This document shows, piece by piece, positions 55,738-64,000 of a stretch of 64,000 bases of DNA. Every line of letters starts with the position of its first letter. Positions within the stretch are counted from its first letter, which is position 1. A model generated the notes under the pieces. It ran no database searches. It was not told the origin of the DNA and saw nothing but the letters and a program-made list of their open reading frames with translations. The translations under genes and the position numbers were made by a program. This DNA is from Pyropia haitanensis (taxonomy: Eukaryota; Rhodophyta; Bangiophyceae; Bangiales; Bangiaceae): contig SDUX01000011.1 in assembly GCA_008729055.1 (NCBI GenBank), forward strand, positions 186,001 through 250,000, written 5' to 3'.

Positions 55738-57579
55738 CTACTTGACAGACACTGTGATGGGCGGGCGGGCATCCCGCTGTGCCTCAGCCGACTGCAAGGC
55801 GCCGGCTGCCGCTGCTGCCAGCGACGCTGCTGAGTCGTCGGTCGCTTCCACCACAGGCACGTCCTTGCCTGCCACAACAACCGGCCGCTTCAGCGCTGGG
55901 TCGTCCGCCCGGGTTGGCGTCGTCGCGTCCTCCACAACTTCCTTCACAGCCTGGTAGGCCGACGCTGACGCGTCCGAGACGGCGTGCACGCCAGACTTGA
56001 CCCTCTCCTCCACCCCCGCGGTGGCCTCACGCGTCGCGTCGTAAGCGTGAGACGCCCTGTCGGCCACCGAGTGGGCCGCATCAGCAGCGCGTGCCTTACC
56101 CGCTTCCACCGTGCCCGCCGCCTGGGCCTTTGCCGCCGCGGCCTTGTCTGCTGCCGTGTGGGCGGCATCAGCAGCGCGCGCCTTGCCCGCCTCCACCGCG
56201 TCCACGGCCCAGTTCTTGGCAGCCGCCGCCCTGTCAGCCACCGTATCAGCAGCAGCCGTAACGCGTGCCTTACCCGCCTCCACCGTGTTCGCCGCCCGGG
56301 CTTTCGCCGCCGCGGCCTTGTCCGCCACCGTGTCGGCCGCGTCGGCAGCCGACGCCTTGGCCGAGTCCACCGCCCCCGCGGCCTGGGCCTTCGCCGCCGC
56401 GGCCTTGTCGGCGGCCGTGTCAGCAGCAGCCGCAGCGCGTGCCTTACCCGCCTCGACTGCATCCGCGGCCGAGTCCTTCGCAGCCGCGGCCTTGTCCGCC
56501 ACCGTGTCGGCCGCGTCGGCAGCCGACGCCTTGACCGAGTCCACCGCCCCCGCGGCCTGGGCCTTCGCCGCCGCGGCCTTGTCCGCCGCCGTGTCAGCAG
56601 CAGCCGCAGCGCGTGCCTTACCCGCCTCGACTGCATCCGCGGCCGAGTCCTTCGCAGCCGCGGCCTTGTCCGCCACCGTGTCGGCCGCGTCGGCAGCCGA
56701 CGCCTTGACCGAGTCCACCGCCCCCGCGGCCTGGGCCTTCGCCGCCGCGGCCTTGTCCGCCGCCGTGTCAGCAGCAGCCGCAGCACGTGCCTTACCCGCC
56801 TCGACTGCATCCGCGGCCGAGTCCTTCGCAGCCGCGGCCTTGTCCGCCACCGTGTCGGCCGCGTCGGCAGCCGACGCCTTGGCCGAGTCCACCGCCCCCG
56901 CGGCCTGGGCCTTCGCCGCCGCGGCCTTGTCCGCCGCCGTGTCAGCAGCAGCCGCAGCGCGTGCCTTACCCGCCTCGACTGCATCCGCGGCTGAGTCCTT
57001 CGCAGCCGCGGCCTTGTCGGCCACCGTGTCGGCCGCATTTGCAGCTGACGCCTCGGCAGAGTCCACCGCCCCCGCGGCCCGGGCCTTCGCCGCCGCGGCT
57101 TTGTCCGCCACCGTGTCGGCCGCATCCGCCGCAGACGTCTTTGCCGACTCCACAGCGTCATCGACTGGGGTACCGTCTTCGTTGATGATGTGCACCACGG
57201 GCGCCGCCTCCACCTCCTCCTCATCGTCTTCCTCATCATCAGAGTCCGGGTCACTCACAACAATGGCAGACGGGGGAAACGTGGGGTTGGGCGTCCGCTT
57301 CGCATCCATGATCTCATTGGTCGTGCGGAACACCGAGATGGACCGATTGGCCGCCGCTGAAGACCACAGTGGCTTCACATCGTCCTCCACATGGCTGTAC
57401 TGCGCCTCCACGCCGCTCTTGCGAGGCCCCTTGCTCCACGTCACGCTCGGGTCGTTGAACGCCTTGTTGTACACAAAGTACGAGCAGATACCCAACGCAC
57501 CACCGATCGCCGCAGCCAGCGGATACACCTCAGCGCGCACCCATCGGTGCTTGAAGGAGGCCCACTTGGTCGTCTGCAT
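55738..57579 (-). CDS. B12D-like membrane domain fused to LEA-like Ala-rich repeats
   Basis: The 613-residue frame starts at the ATG at 57579. Residues about 13-50 (VRAEVYPLAAAIGGALGICS, then YNKAFNDPSVTWSK) match the B12D/NDUFA4 (MLRQ) single-membrane-span family, usually mitochondrial. An acidic linker follows (DPDSDDEEDDEEEVE, about 57255-57210). Residues about 140-520 are Ala/Asp/Lys-rich amphipathic repeats of the LEA type, for example ADTVADKAAAAKDSAADAV. At DNA level the centre is a 174-bp tandem array. The tail resumes less repetitive helices (HAYDATREATAGVEERVKSG) and ends ITVSVK. LEA-like helices fold on drying and protect membranes, so a membrane-anchored desiccation-protection role is inferred. 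Strong antisense frames across the array arise from its regular codon pattern and are not genes. Confidence 0.87.
   Translation of the reverse strand: MQTTKWASFKHRWVRAEVYPLAAAIGGALGICSYFVYNKAFNDPSVTWSKGPRKSGVEAQYSHVEDDVKPLWSSAAANRSISVFRTTNEIMDAKRTPNPTFPPSAIVVSDPDSDDEEDDEEEVEAAPVVHIINEDGTPVDDAVESAKTSAADAADTVADKAAAAKARAAGAVDSAEASAANAADTVADKAAAAKDSAADAVEAGKARAAAAADTAADKAAAAKAQAAGAVDSAKASAADAADTVADKAAAAKDSAADAVEAGKARAAAAADTAADKAAAAKAQAAGAVDSVKASAADAADTVADKAAAAKDSAADAVEAGKARAAAAADTAADKAAAAKAQAAGAVDSVKASAADAADTVADKAAAAKDSAADAVEAGKARAAAAADTAADKAAAAKAQAAGAVDSAKASAADAADTVADKAAAAKARAANTVEAGKARVTAAADTVADRAAAAKNWAVDAVEAGKARAADAAHTAADKAAAAKAQAAGTVEAGKARAADAAHSVADRASHAYDATREATAGVEERVKSGVHAVSDASASAYQAVKEVVEDATTPTRADDPALKRPVVVAGKDVPVVEATDDSAASLAAAAAGALQSAEAQRDARPPITVSVK
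56315..57184. repeat. 174-bp coding tandem repeat, four good copies plus one degenerate
   Basis: Units begin GCCTTGTCC/GGCCACCGTG at 56315, 56489, 56663, 56837 and 57011, exactly 174 bp (58 codons) apart. The first four differ by only a few bases; the fifth is more diverged. The array encodes the LEA-like repeats of the minus-strand gene. Confidence 0.92.
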
Positions 57580-58167
57580 TGTCGTGAATGCGTCAGTCAG
57601 AAGCCAGTCGCTGCCGCCTCGATGGCTGGGAAGGAGCAGCGGATGAGCAATCCGCCGACCACGACACGTTCGACGATAATGCCGTCCTCACCTCACTGCT
57701 GCACTAGACCAAAAGATCGCACGGGTATGCACCTCAGTGGGCAACACGTCCGCAAAAAGGTGGAGATAGGGCTGCTGAGGGGGAGGGAGGCTGGAGCTGA
57801 CCACCGCGGCGTCGTTGGGGCTTGCACGCCGGCGACGGCGCGAGCCGCCGGATGCAAATCCGGCAGGATTGGGGCGATCCGACCACATGCGCCGCCACCA
57901 ATGGCATGCCAGCCTAGTGCCAGGGTACTGGTGTAGCGTCAGGCGTGCAATTGTACAAGTTGTTTCTATCGAACAGTACCCCCAAGTGTGGCAGCATCAC
58001 ACGCGAGAGAAGCGTATACTTGACAGCTATTTATACACTCCACGTGTCTAGCAGATCCCGAGGTCTCGTTCGAGCTGCGCGCAGTCTGTGCCAGCCGTGC
58101 CAGTTGCTGGCGGTCGAGGTGGGGGCCCCGACGTGTACGTCGTGGCTCCCGGCGGCCAGCCGCCGAC
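57580..58167. other. Divergent promoter region, B12D-LEA/exonuclease-RRM
   Basis: About 590 bases separate divergent starts. It contains a CCGGAT-GCAA-ATCCGG hairpin near 57851-57866 and a TATA-like site near 58030. No gene is supported. Confidence 0.5.
58028..58035 (+). promoter_or_regulatory. TATA-like element
   Basis: TATTTATA lies about 130 bases upstream of the ATG at 58168, in locally AT-rich DNA. It is the best TATA-box candidate seen upstream of a gene in this window. Confidence 0.35.
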
Positions 58168-59342
58168 ATGGTGACTCCCCTCTCCCGTCCCCCTCTGGCG
58201 TCGGCGGCAGACGTGCTGCTGGTGTTGGACTTGGAAACGGCCACCGACGCGTCCGGAGACTTGGCCCACCGCCAGATTGTGCGGTGGGCGTGGGCGGCGG
58301 TGGACACCCGCACCGCCGACGTCCTCGACTTGCAGGCCATTTTGGTGGCCCCCGACTGGTCTGCTGGCGTCGCGGCTGGCGTCGCGGCTGGAGCGTTAGG
58401 TTGGCGGCCAGCCGCTGTTGTGGCGTCGGCGTCCGCGGTTCACGGCGGGCCCCCTGGCAGTGGCCCACCCGCCCAGGCCGACGCTGGCGGCCGCACCGGT
58501 GGGGATGGCGGTGGTGGCGACGCTGCTGCCGTCGCGCCTGCGCCTGGGCTGCTAGGCAGCGGCATGCCACTGGCGGCTGCGGTTCGCCTATTCGAGTCCC
58601 GCGTTGCGGCTGTTCACGCGGGACGCCGCGTCATGTGTGTAACAGACGGACCATGGCAGCTCAAGCAGCAGCTGGCCGACGAGGGCTGGCGCAAGGCGGT
58701 GCCCCTGCCGCCCTTTTTTATTCGCTTTTTCGACCTCCAGACCCACTTTGCCGGCTCCTACCCGGCGGCGTCGCCGCCGCCGCTGTGCGCGGCCGACATG
58801 GCGGCCGCACTCGCGCTGCCGCCACCCCCCGCGCCGCCGCACCCCGCGCTGGGCCGCGTGACCACCATGGCGGCCGTCGTCTGCGCGCTGCTCCGCGACG
58901 GCCACCCCTTCCTGGTCCCTGAGCTGGCGTGCGAGCTCGACTTTTCCGCTCGCCCCCCCGCTCCCGGCGCGCTGCTGTGTGATGGCGTCCCCGCCGGGTG
59001 CCTCCTCCGCCTCCGCGGCCTCCCGTGGGCCGCGCGGGAGGCGGACGTGGCCCGCTTCCTCGACGGCGTGGAGCTCCTCCCCGGCAGCCGCGTGCGGCTG
59101 GTCACGGATGGCGGCGGGCGCGTGACGGGCGAGGCGTTTGTGCAGGTGGTAGGCCCCGCCGCGGTCGCCGCGGCGGTGTCGTCGCACCACCGGCGGCTGC
59201 TGGGCCGCCGGTACGTGGAGGTGTTCCGGTCGAGCCCGTGGGAGATGAGCGTTCACCTGGCGCGGGCGGAAGCAGAGGGGGACCGCGAGTCGTCCCGCCC
59301 CCGGGGGGGGGGGTGCCGCCGCTGCGCGGGGGTGGCGGTGGC

Positions 59343-59381
<39 letters not shown>

Positions 59382-59415
59382 AGCGACGGCGGTGCACCAG
59401 GAGATGGTGGGGTGA
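58168..59415 (+). CDS. DEDDh-type exonuclease plus RRM protein (ESRP/Fusilli-like layout)
   Basis: The uninterrupted frame gives 415 residues from the ATG at 58168. The N-terminus has an exonuclease-fold start, VLLVLDLETATD, with Asp21 and Glu23 in the place of the DxE metal ligands of DnaQ/ERI-1-like nucleases. It continues RWAWAAVDTRTADVLDLQAI, VMCVTDGPWQLKQQLADEGW and LPPFFIRFFDLQTHF. From about residue 276 an RRM of the quasi-RRM (hnRNP F/H, ESRP) kind follows: LLRLRGLPWAAREADVARFL, then GEAFVQVVG and RRYVEVFRSSPWEM. The combination of a DnaQ-like domain with qRRMs is the ESRP/Fusilli splicing-regulator layout, but only one RRM is visible here. Whether all catalytic residues are present cannot be judged. 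After a G run at 59303-59313 another frame continues as a Gly/Arg-rich tail to 59750, so the stop at 59415 may be artificial. Confidence 0.75.
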
Positions 59416-62012
59416 GGGGGGTCTTACCCGGCGGTAGCGGCGCGGCCGCGAGCAGTGGGGAGGCGCGCGACAGCCCGCCGGCTGGGAACGCCACCGGCCG
59501 TGGCCGTCGCGGTGGGCGGCGGTCGCGGGGCCACCGCCGCGGCGCGGGGCCGGCGGCCGCCGCCGCAGCGGGGCTGCCGCCGCCGCTGCCGCCGCCGCCA
59601 CAACCGCCGCCGCCGTTGACGCCGCCGTCTCAGCCCCTCTTGCAGCCGCCGCCGGGCGGGGGAGGTGCCCTGGCGGCGGCCCTGCCGCCATGTCCGACGT
59701 CCTTTGCGCCTCCCGTGGGCGTCGTGGCCCTGCGGCTCCTGCAGCCGTGACGGCGCTCGCGCCGGGCGTGGAGCCCCCCCCCCCTCAATCCTTGCGTGGC
59801 CCTCCCCTACACGCACCCGTACCGTACTCCACCCGCAGCTGCGGTGTCGGGAGCGAATTGCGGAGTCGCCTGTCAGCGTCGTCCATGAGGCGTCGGACTC
59901 CGACGTGCCAGGTGATGTTCTTCCCTCGCGTTCGCCACCGTTCCCCACGTTGTAGATGTCGTGGGACGCGGGGGCGATAGCCGAGCTGTGAATGCAGCGA
60001 GCACTCCGTTTTACGCTCCTGGACGCTCCCCAGAGCATGCGAGTGGCGGCCGTGGTGGTGGTCGCTCGGGAGCATCTGACGGCTACGGGTGCATCTTGTT
60101 GCGTTCTTCTGGGGGTATCCTCCGACCCCGTCATGCTGATAGCATATGCCGCGTGAAGAGGACGGTTGACCTGGCGCGGGCGCTCTTCTCTGGGTCTTTG
60201 CCGTGTGTCTATGGTCGTCGTACCTGCTTCTTTCCCCCTGCCCTGCGACTCTGTGAGTGCGATGGCCATGGGGGGGGCGTTCCGTGGCATCTCGTGGGCC
60301 TTTCTTTTTGTCCGCACGAGGTGTCTGCACGTGGTAAATAGCAAACTGTTGAATTCATATTGGCATTTGGTCGATAAGGTTGAAAGTGGTGCAACCTTCT
60401 GACCTTTTGAGGGTGGGTGGGTGAGAATTTTCGGCTTGACTGGCATGTTCGCAGCCTTCTCCGGCCCTGCTTCTTAGGACCTCCAATCAGGTCAAGAGAC
60501 CGGCCATCGTGCGGTCCGTTCGGCCCTTGCCGCTTCATGAATGTGCGGGAGAGGGGTCGGCGCACCCTCTCCGTCTCTGGCTGGCGGCAGCGGGCCCCGT
60601 CGGTGGGCAGTTGCTGCGGAAGGCGACGGTGCACCGGTGGAGGTGGCGATGACTGCGGCGGGGGGCAGACGGCTGAGGACGGCCGAGATAGACTCGGCCG
60701 CCCGCGTGGCGGCGGAGGCTGGGCCTCCTTTCCGCCGCTTTCTACCTGGGCGCCGAGCGCGCAGCGGTGGTGGGCGTGTGCTGACGCCGCTGGTCGGCTG
60801 TGGAAACGCTGCTATGGCCGTTGTCTGGCGGCGGGGGCGGGTGAGCGGGGCCCGCCCCGCAGAGAACAGCCAGGCGGGGCTGCCTCTTCGAGTGCAGCAA
60901 CAGCAAGCCTCTTTGTAGGGCTGACGTGGCAGGCCCGCCGCCCTTCCCTCTCCCCACTTCCAACCCCCCGGAGACGACGCCGCCCCCGTCCCCGTCCTCG
61001 CCCGCCCGAGCGGCTGGTCCGGACGCCAACGGGAGCGGTGACGGGGGCGGGGTAGGCGGGGGCCTGCCCCCGCACCCCCGCCGCCGCCTATGAGGGCCGC
61101 CTCTGCACCTGGCGGTCTGGCGGTTTGCACGTGCGGGGCAGGAGGCGGCGGCGAGCGGAAGGGACGGTGCCGACGGCGTGGCCGACGGTTAGGTGAGGCT
61201 GACGCGCCTCGCCGGCGCCGCCGCCATCGGCGCCGCCGCCACCACCACCGCCGCCGTCCTCGACGCGGCGTCCGTGGGCAGGGCGTCGGCGAAGGTAGGC
61301 CCCGTCGTTGAGGGCGAAGACGCGGCAGACCTCCCCTTTCGAGCGGGGCGGGGTGTCCCCCCGCCAGGGACCTCGGCGTGGGAAGAAGAAGCCGCCCAGC
61401 CGGGCGCCGCGGCACCACGCCAGACTGTATGTGAACAGCTATCAAGAAGCATGAAACTACACTGTGTGCACAGCCGCCGCGGTACATCGGGCGACCAGGG
61501 CGACTAGCTCCGCCCGCACGCTCTCTGGCTGTCCACGAATCGCCATGAAATCTGTATGAGTCTGGTTGCACCACGGGACGAAGTCTTGTGTGTGCGTGCG
61601 TCGCACAAACATCTCAAGTATGGTCATCTATGTAAACAAGCACTGGGGCAGTAACAGACCGTGCGACTGTGAAGGTCAGATCGAGTCGTTTCCTCTCCTG
61701 GTGACCCCAGCACGCGCCTCAGGTCACGGATGCGGCCGCGTCGTGTCGTCTGCCGCGGTTCCGTCGGACGCGTCTGAAGCCCGGGGGTCGGGACGTGTCG
61801 TTGGTCACGATTGGGCTGAGTTTCTCGCCCCCATGGGGACTGCCATACGGAGTTAACTAGAGTTGCAATGTAATAAGACGTTCCTTAACGCATGTGTTAC
61901 TCGACGTTAATATCGTACTTCTTTGCAGTTATTTTGCTACTAAGTGTACAGGTCGGAACCTAATCTGGCCGTGTCGGGCCGCGCACGGCGGCTTGAAGAG
62001 GACCTGTTCAAA

Positions 62013-62181
62013 GAAAATCAAGGTTTGTTCAAGCCGTTCCGGCTTGAAGAGCTCTTGAAGTGGATCCCGTAACAAGGGGCACTGCGCTGGGGCGACCACC
62101 GCGCCTGCGCAGTGGGCTCTAAACCGGGATCCATGCAGTCGGCTCTTCAAGCCGGAAGGGCTTGAACAAACCTTGATTTTC
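62013..62181. mobile_element. 169-bp foldback (MITE-like) element
   Basis: Arms 62013-62052 and 62142-62181 are inverted copies, 39 of 40 bases identical (GAAAATCAAGGTTTGTTCAA against its complement). Inner blocks 62061-62087 and 62107-62133 are also partly complementary (TGGATCCCG and CACTGCGC shared). The whole could fold into a long hairpin. A diverged relative lies 1 kb downstream. It is non-coding. Confidence 0.7.
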
Positions 62182-63004
62182 CTTGAAGTGGTCGCACGCG
62201 CCGCGGCGGCCGCCGCCCCAACTGAGTGGATTAGAGGCCGATCCTCACACTTAAAAGGTTGACGAACACGGTAAAGTATATTGAAGGGAGGTGATGGGTT
62301 CCCTACTAAGGAGCATCCAATTGGCTGTCAAGTTTCGGTAACTCTCCATCACAGTCCTCGCGGGGACCACGACGGCCATCCCTGAGCGGCCGACAATCCA
62401 TCTCCATGGCCCGGCTGATGACGCCACAGAGATGCACGGTAACACTGGCGTACTACCACCGCATCGCGGGCATGAGGCTTTAGTGACCACAGAGGCAGCG
62501 GCAGCGACTGCAGCGGCAGCGGCTGCAGTTGCGGGGGGCGCCGCGCTGGCGGCGCCAGCTGCCACTGCCGCCGACGTCCACGTTCCCGCCCTCCCGTCCC
62601 CCCTGCCGCCCGCCGGCTCTAGTCCGCATCGGGCCGCGACGGCGGCCGCGGCGGCGGCCGTGGCCGCGGCTGGTTTTGGCCCCTGTCGTCTATTACTGCC
62701 GCGAGTCTCGGCGCAAGTGCTTCGGGTGCCTGTCAGTGTCGTCGGAGAGAAGCAAGCCGACGGTTGGGAGCGTACTGTACCGCGTAATTGAAAAAAAAAA
62801 CTCTCAGGAAGATCTGCAGGCCGCCGAGATACGGCGTGCGCCTCACGTGATCAACTCCGGCGAGCTGCATAAATGCCGGGATACAATCCCAGAAACATGG
62901 GACTTTTCGGGTGAAACGGGGGCTACAAGCTCTTGTCGATGCTGTACTTCTATTAGGAGAGCGTGATCACGCTTAATACGGCGCGAGAGCTGTGTGCATT
63001 AGCA

Positions 63005-63290
63005 CTTGAAGAAAGCTTGACAAACCTTGAATAATTGGTCATGACCTGGGTGGACATCATCGTTCAGTACATCACTGTATAGCCCGCACTGAGACGCACC
63101 TTGTGGTGTATCGCAACCCCATGTCCGAGCAGGTGTTCATAATGACTTCAAGGTTGATCACGTTTTCTTCAACAAATCGGCCTTTACGGGGTCTCTGGGG
63201 CACTTCATGATCGCCCTGGATCGTGATTTCTGCAAGGTTCTGCTTTTGAAAAGCGCTTGAAGAGGATCCCGCAACAAAGCCCACTGCGCT
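63005..63290. mobile_element. Diverged relative of the 62-kb foldback element
   Basis: Positions 63256-63290 match 62054-62088 at about 30 of 35 bases (CTTGAAGAGGATCCCGCAAC...CACTGCGCT), and 63005-63030 resembles the other arm (CTTGACAAACCTTGA). The spacer differs, so it is an older or rearranged copy. Confidence 0.5.
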
Positions 63291-63385
63291 GTCTCCCCCA
63301 TTGTGCCGCCGTGCTGGTCGCCGTTCCAACTGGCGGGAGTGCCCGTTGCTGTTGTGATCTTGGTACATCAAATTGTGACGGAGCC

Positions 63386-63556
63386 TTTATGGTCATGACA
63401 CGAGCCGACCATAAAGAGACCGAGTTCACGGCCGCTATATACATAACCATGAACTTTATGGTTATGTTCGCCCCGGTGGGTCGTGCTTTTTCTACCGTAA
63501 CCGTATCGCTCATAATTTGGAGAAGTTCTTTATGGTTATGGCATTGTTTATGGTCA
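63386..63556. repeat. Cluster of TTTATGGTYAY motifs in both orientations
   Basis: TTTATGGT(C/T)A is seen at 63386, 63455, 63529 and about 63547, with the complement ACCATAAA at 63408. CATAACCAT (63442-63450) pairs with ATGGTTATG (63458-63466) to form a perfect 9-bp hairpin with a 7-base loop. The function is unknown. Confidence 0.7.
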
Positions 63557-64000
63557 CCGGTGGGTCCGCTCTTATGGCATACCGCCGTTTTCCGCACGTA
63601 TTTAGGGCGCGCAACTGTACCTGTGAGTGCTGCGTCTGGGAGAGGTTGGCTTTGCCGTGGTGAGGGGCCCACGCGGGGGAAGGCTCCATCGGGCAGGGGA
63701 AGGGAGCAGGGGGGGCGGGGGTGGGAAAGGGGGCGGAAACTCAAAGTCGTAAGGGGGACCGGGGGGCGGGGTGATAGGCATTGTGCGAGTTCGCCGGAGG
63801 AAGGCAAGAAGCGACGTCCAGGCACGGCGAGTGGGCAAAGCGGCCGCGTGACGAGGACGCGAGGGGGGCGGAAAGGAGGGCGGGTTCAGGGGCCAAGAGC
63901 GAAAGCCAACGCGGACGGTCCACGCCCGTGCCTCGGAAGCAGGCGTACACAAAAGAGAGCGCCACAGTATCGTGGACAGCCCTCAGCAGAGGGCGTCCAG

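Larger units (their letters stand above)
59751..64000. other. Gene-poor right end, AT-richer with repeats
   Basis: No gene is supported to the right edge. GC falls sharply at 61.6-62.3 and 62.8-63.6 kb, where two related foldback elements and a cluster of TTTATGGTTATG-like motifs lie. Frames at 60417-61055, 62432-62966 and on the minus strand at 63205-63952 have no recognisable domain. Confidence 0.5.

Noticed and set aside
56111..57646. 511-codon plus-strand frame over the 174-bp array
   Set aside because: It is antisense to the B12D-LEA gene. The opposite strand alone gives the B12D domain.
57845..57875. tRNA-like hairpin CCGGAT-GCAA-ATCCGG
   Set aside because: No acceptor, D or T arms around it; it is only a simple hairpin.
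58588..59691. 367-codon minus-strand frame
   Set aside because: It is antisense to the exonuclease-RRM gene and lacks any motif.
62432..62966. Overlapping plus-strand frames next to the foldback element
   Set aside because: Ala-run followed by unrelated sequence, no domain, repeats nearby.
1..64000. CRISPR arrays, insertion sequences, operons and Shine-Dalgarno sites
   Set aside because: None are seen, and the introns and gene content show nuclear eukaryotic DNA.

Overview
The window is nuclear DNA from a GC-rich photosynthetic eukaryote. Genes are spaced on both strands without operons. A few carry spliceosomal introns with GTACGT-, GTGCGT- or GTAGGT-type donors. Several products point to a plastid or a plant-type pathway: a PAP/fibrillin protein, a RimM-like rRNA-processing factor, a J-protein with a transit-like leader, and L-galactono-1,4-lactone dehydrogenase. 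Very high GC, few introns, and coding DNA full of Gly/Ala/Pro/Gln runs suggest a bangiophyte red alga (Porphyra/Pyropia type). This is inference from composition and gene content; a GC-rich green alga is not excluded.

Layout. 1-4.5 kb (-): 5' part of a huge extracellular protein with IPT/TIG and REJ-like regions, running off the left edge. 6.8-8.0 kb (+): J-domain protein. 11.3-15.7 kb (+): LUFS/LisH low-complexity transcriptional co-regulator. 16.6-17.0 kb (-): Dabb protein. 18.1-19.7 kb (+): putatively N-myristoylated Ala/Gly-rich protein. 20.2-21.5 kb (-): RimM-like protein. 22.2-23.4 kb (+): four-exon ENY2/SUS1. 27.6-28.9 kb (+): two-exon Cys-rich secreted protein. 30.0-32.8 kb (-): four-exon LPMO-like secreted protein. 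39.8-40.8 kb (+): acidic coiled-coil protein. 42.7-45.2 kb (-): Ser/Pro- and Gly/Ala-rich protein. From 46 to 60 kb the window is gene-dense: GLDH (+), TFB5 (+), LSG1 (-), PAP/fibrillin (-), Sey1/RHD3-like GTPase (+), B12D-LEA-like repeat protein (-), DEDDh exonuclease-RRM protein (+). The last 4 kb, and the 24-25.6, 33.6-35.2 and 48.6-49.5 kb stretches, are AT-richer, gene-poor and contain foldback or repeat elements.

The genes are housekeeping or cell-surface functions with independent transcription. They cover transcription/mRNA export (ENY2, TFB5, LUFS), ribosome biogenesis (LSG1, RimM), ascorbate synthesis in mitochondria (GLDH), plastid lipid structure (PAP), ER shaping (Sey1-like) and extracellular matrix (REJ, Cys-rich, LPMO-like). 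Most starts are preceded on the coding strand by a pyrimidine-rich tract. At least four genes change reading frame exactly at long G or C homopolymers. Tract-length errors in the assembly are the simplest explanation.
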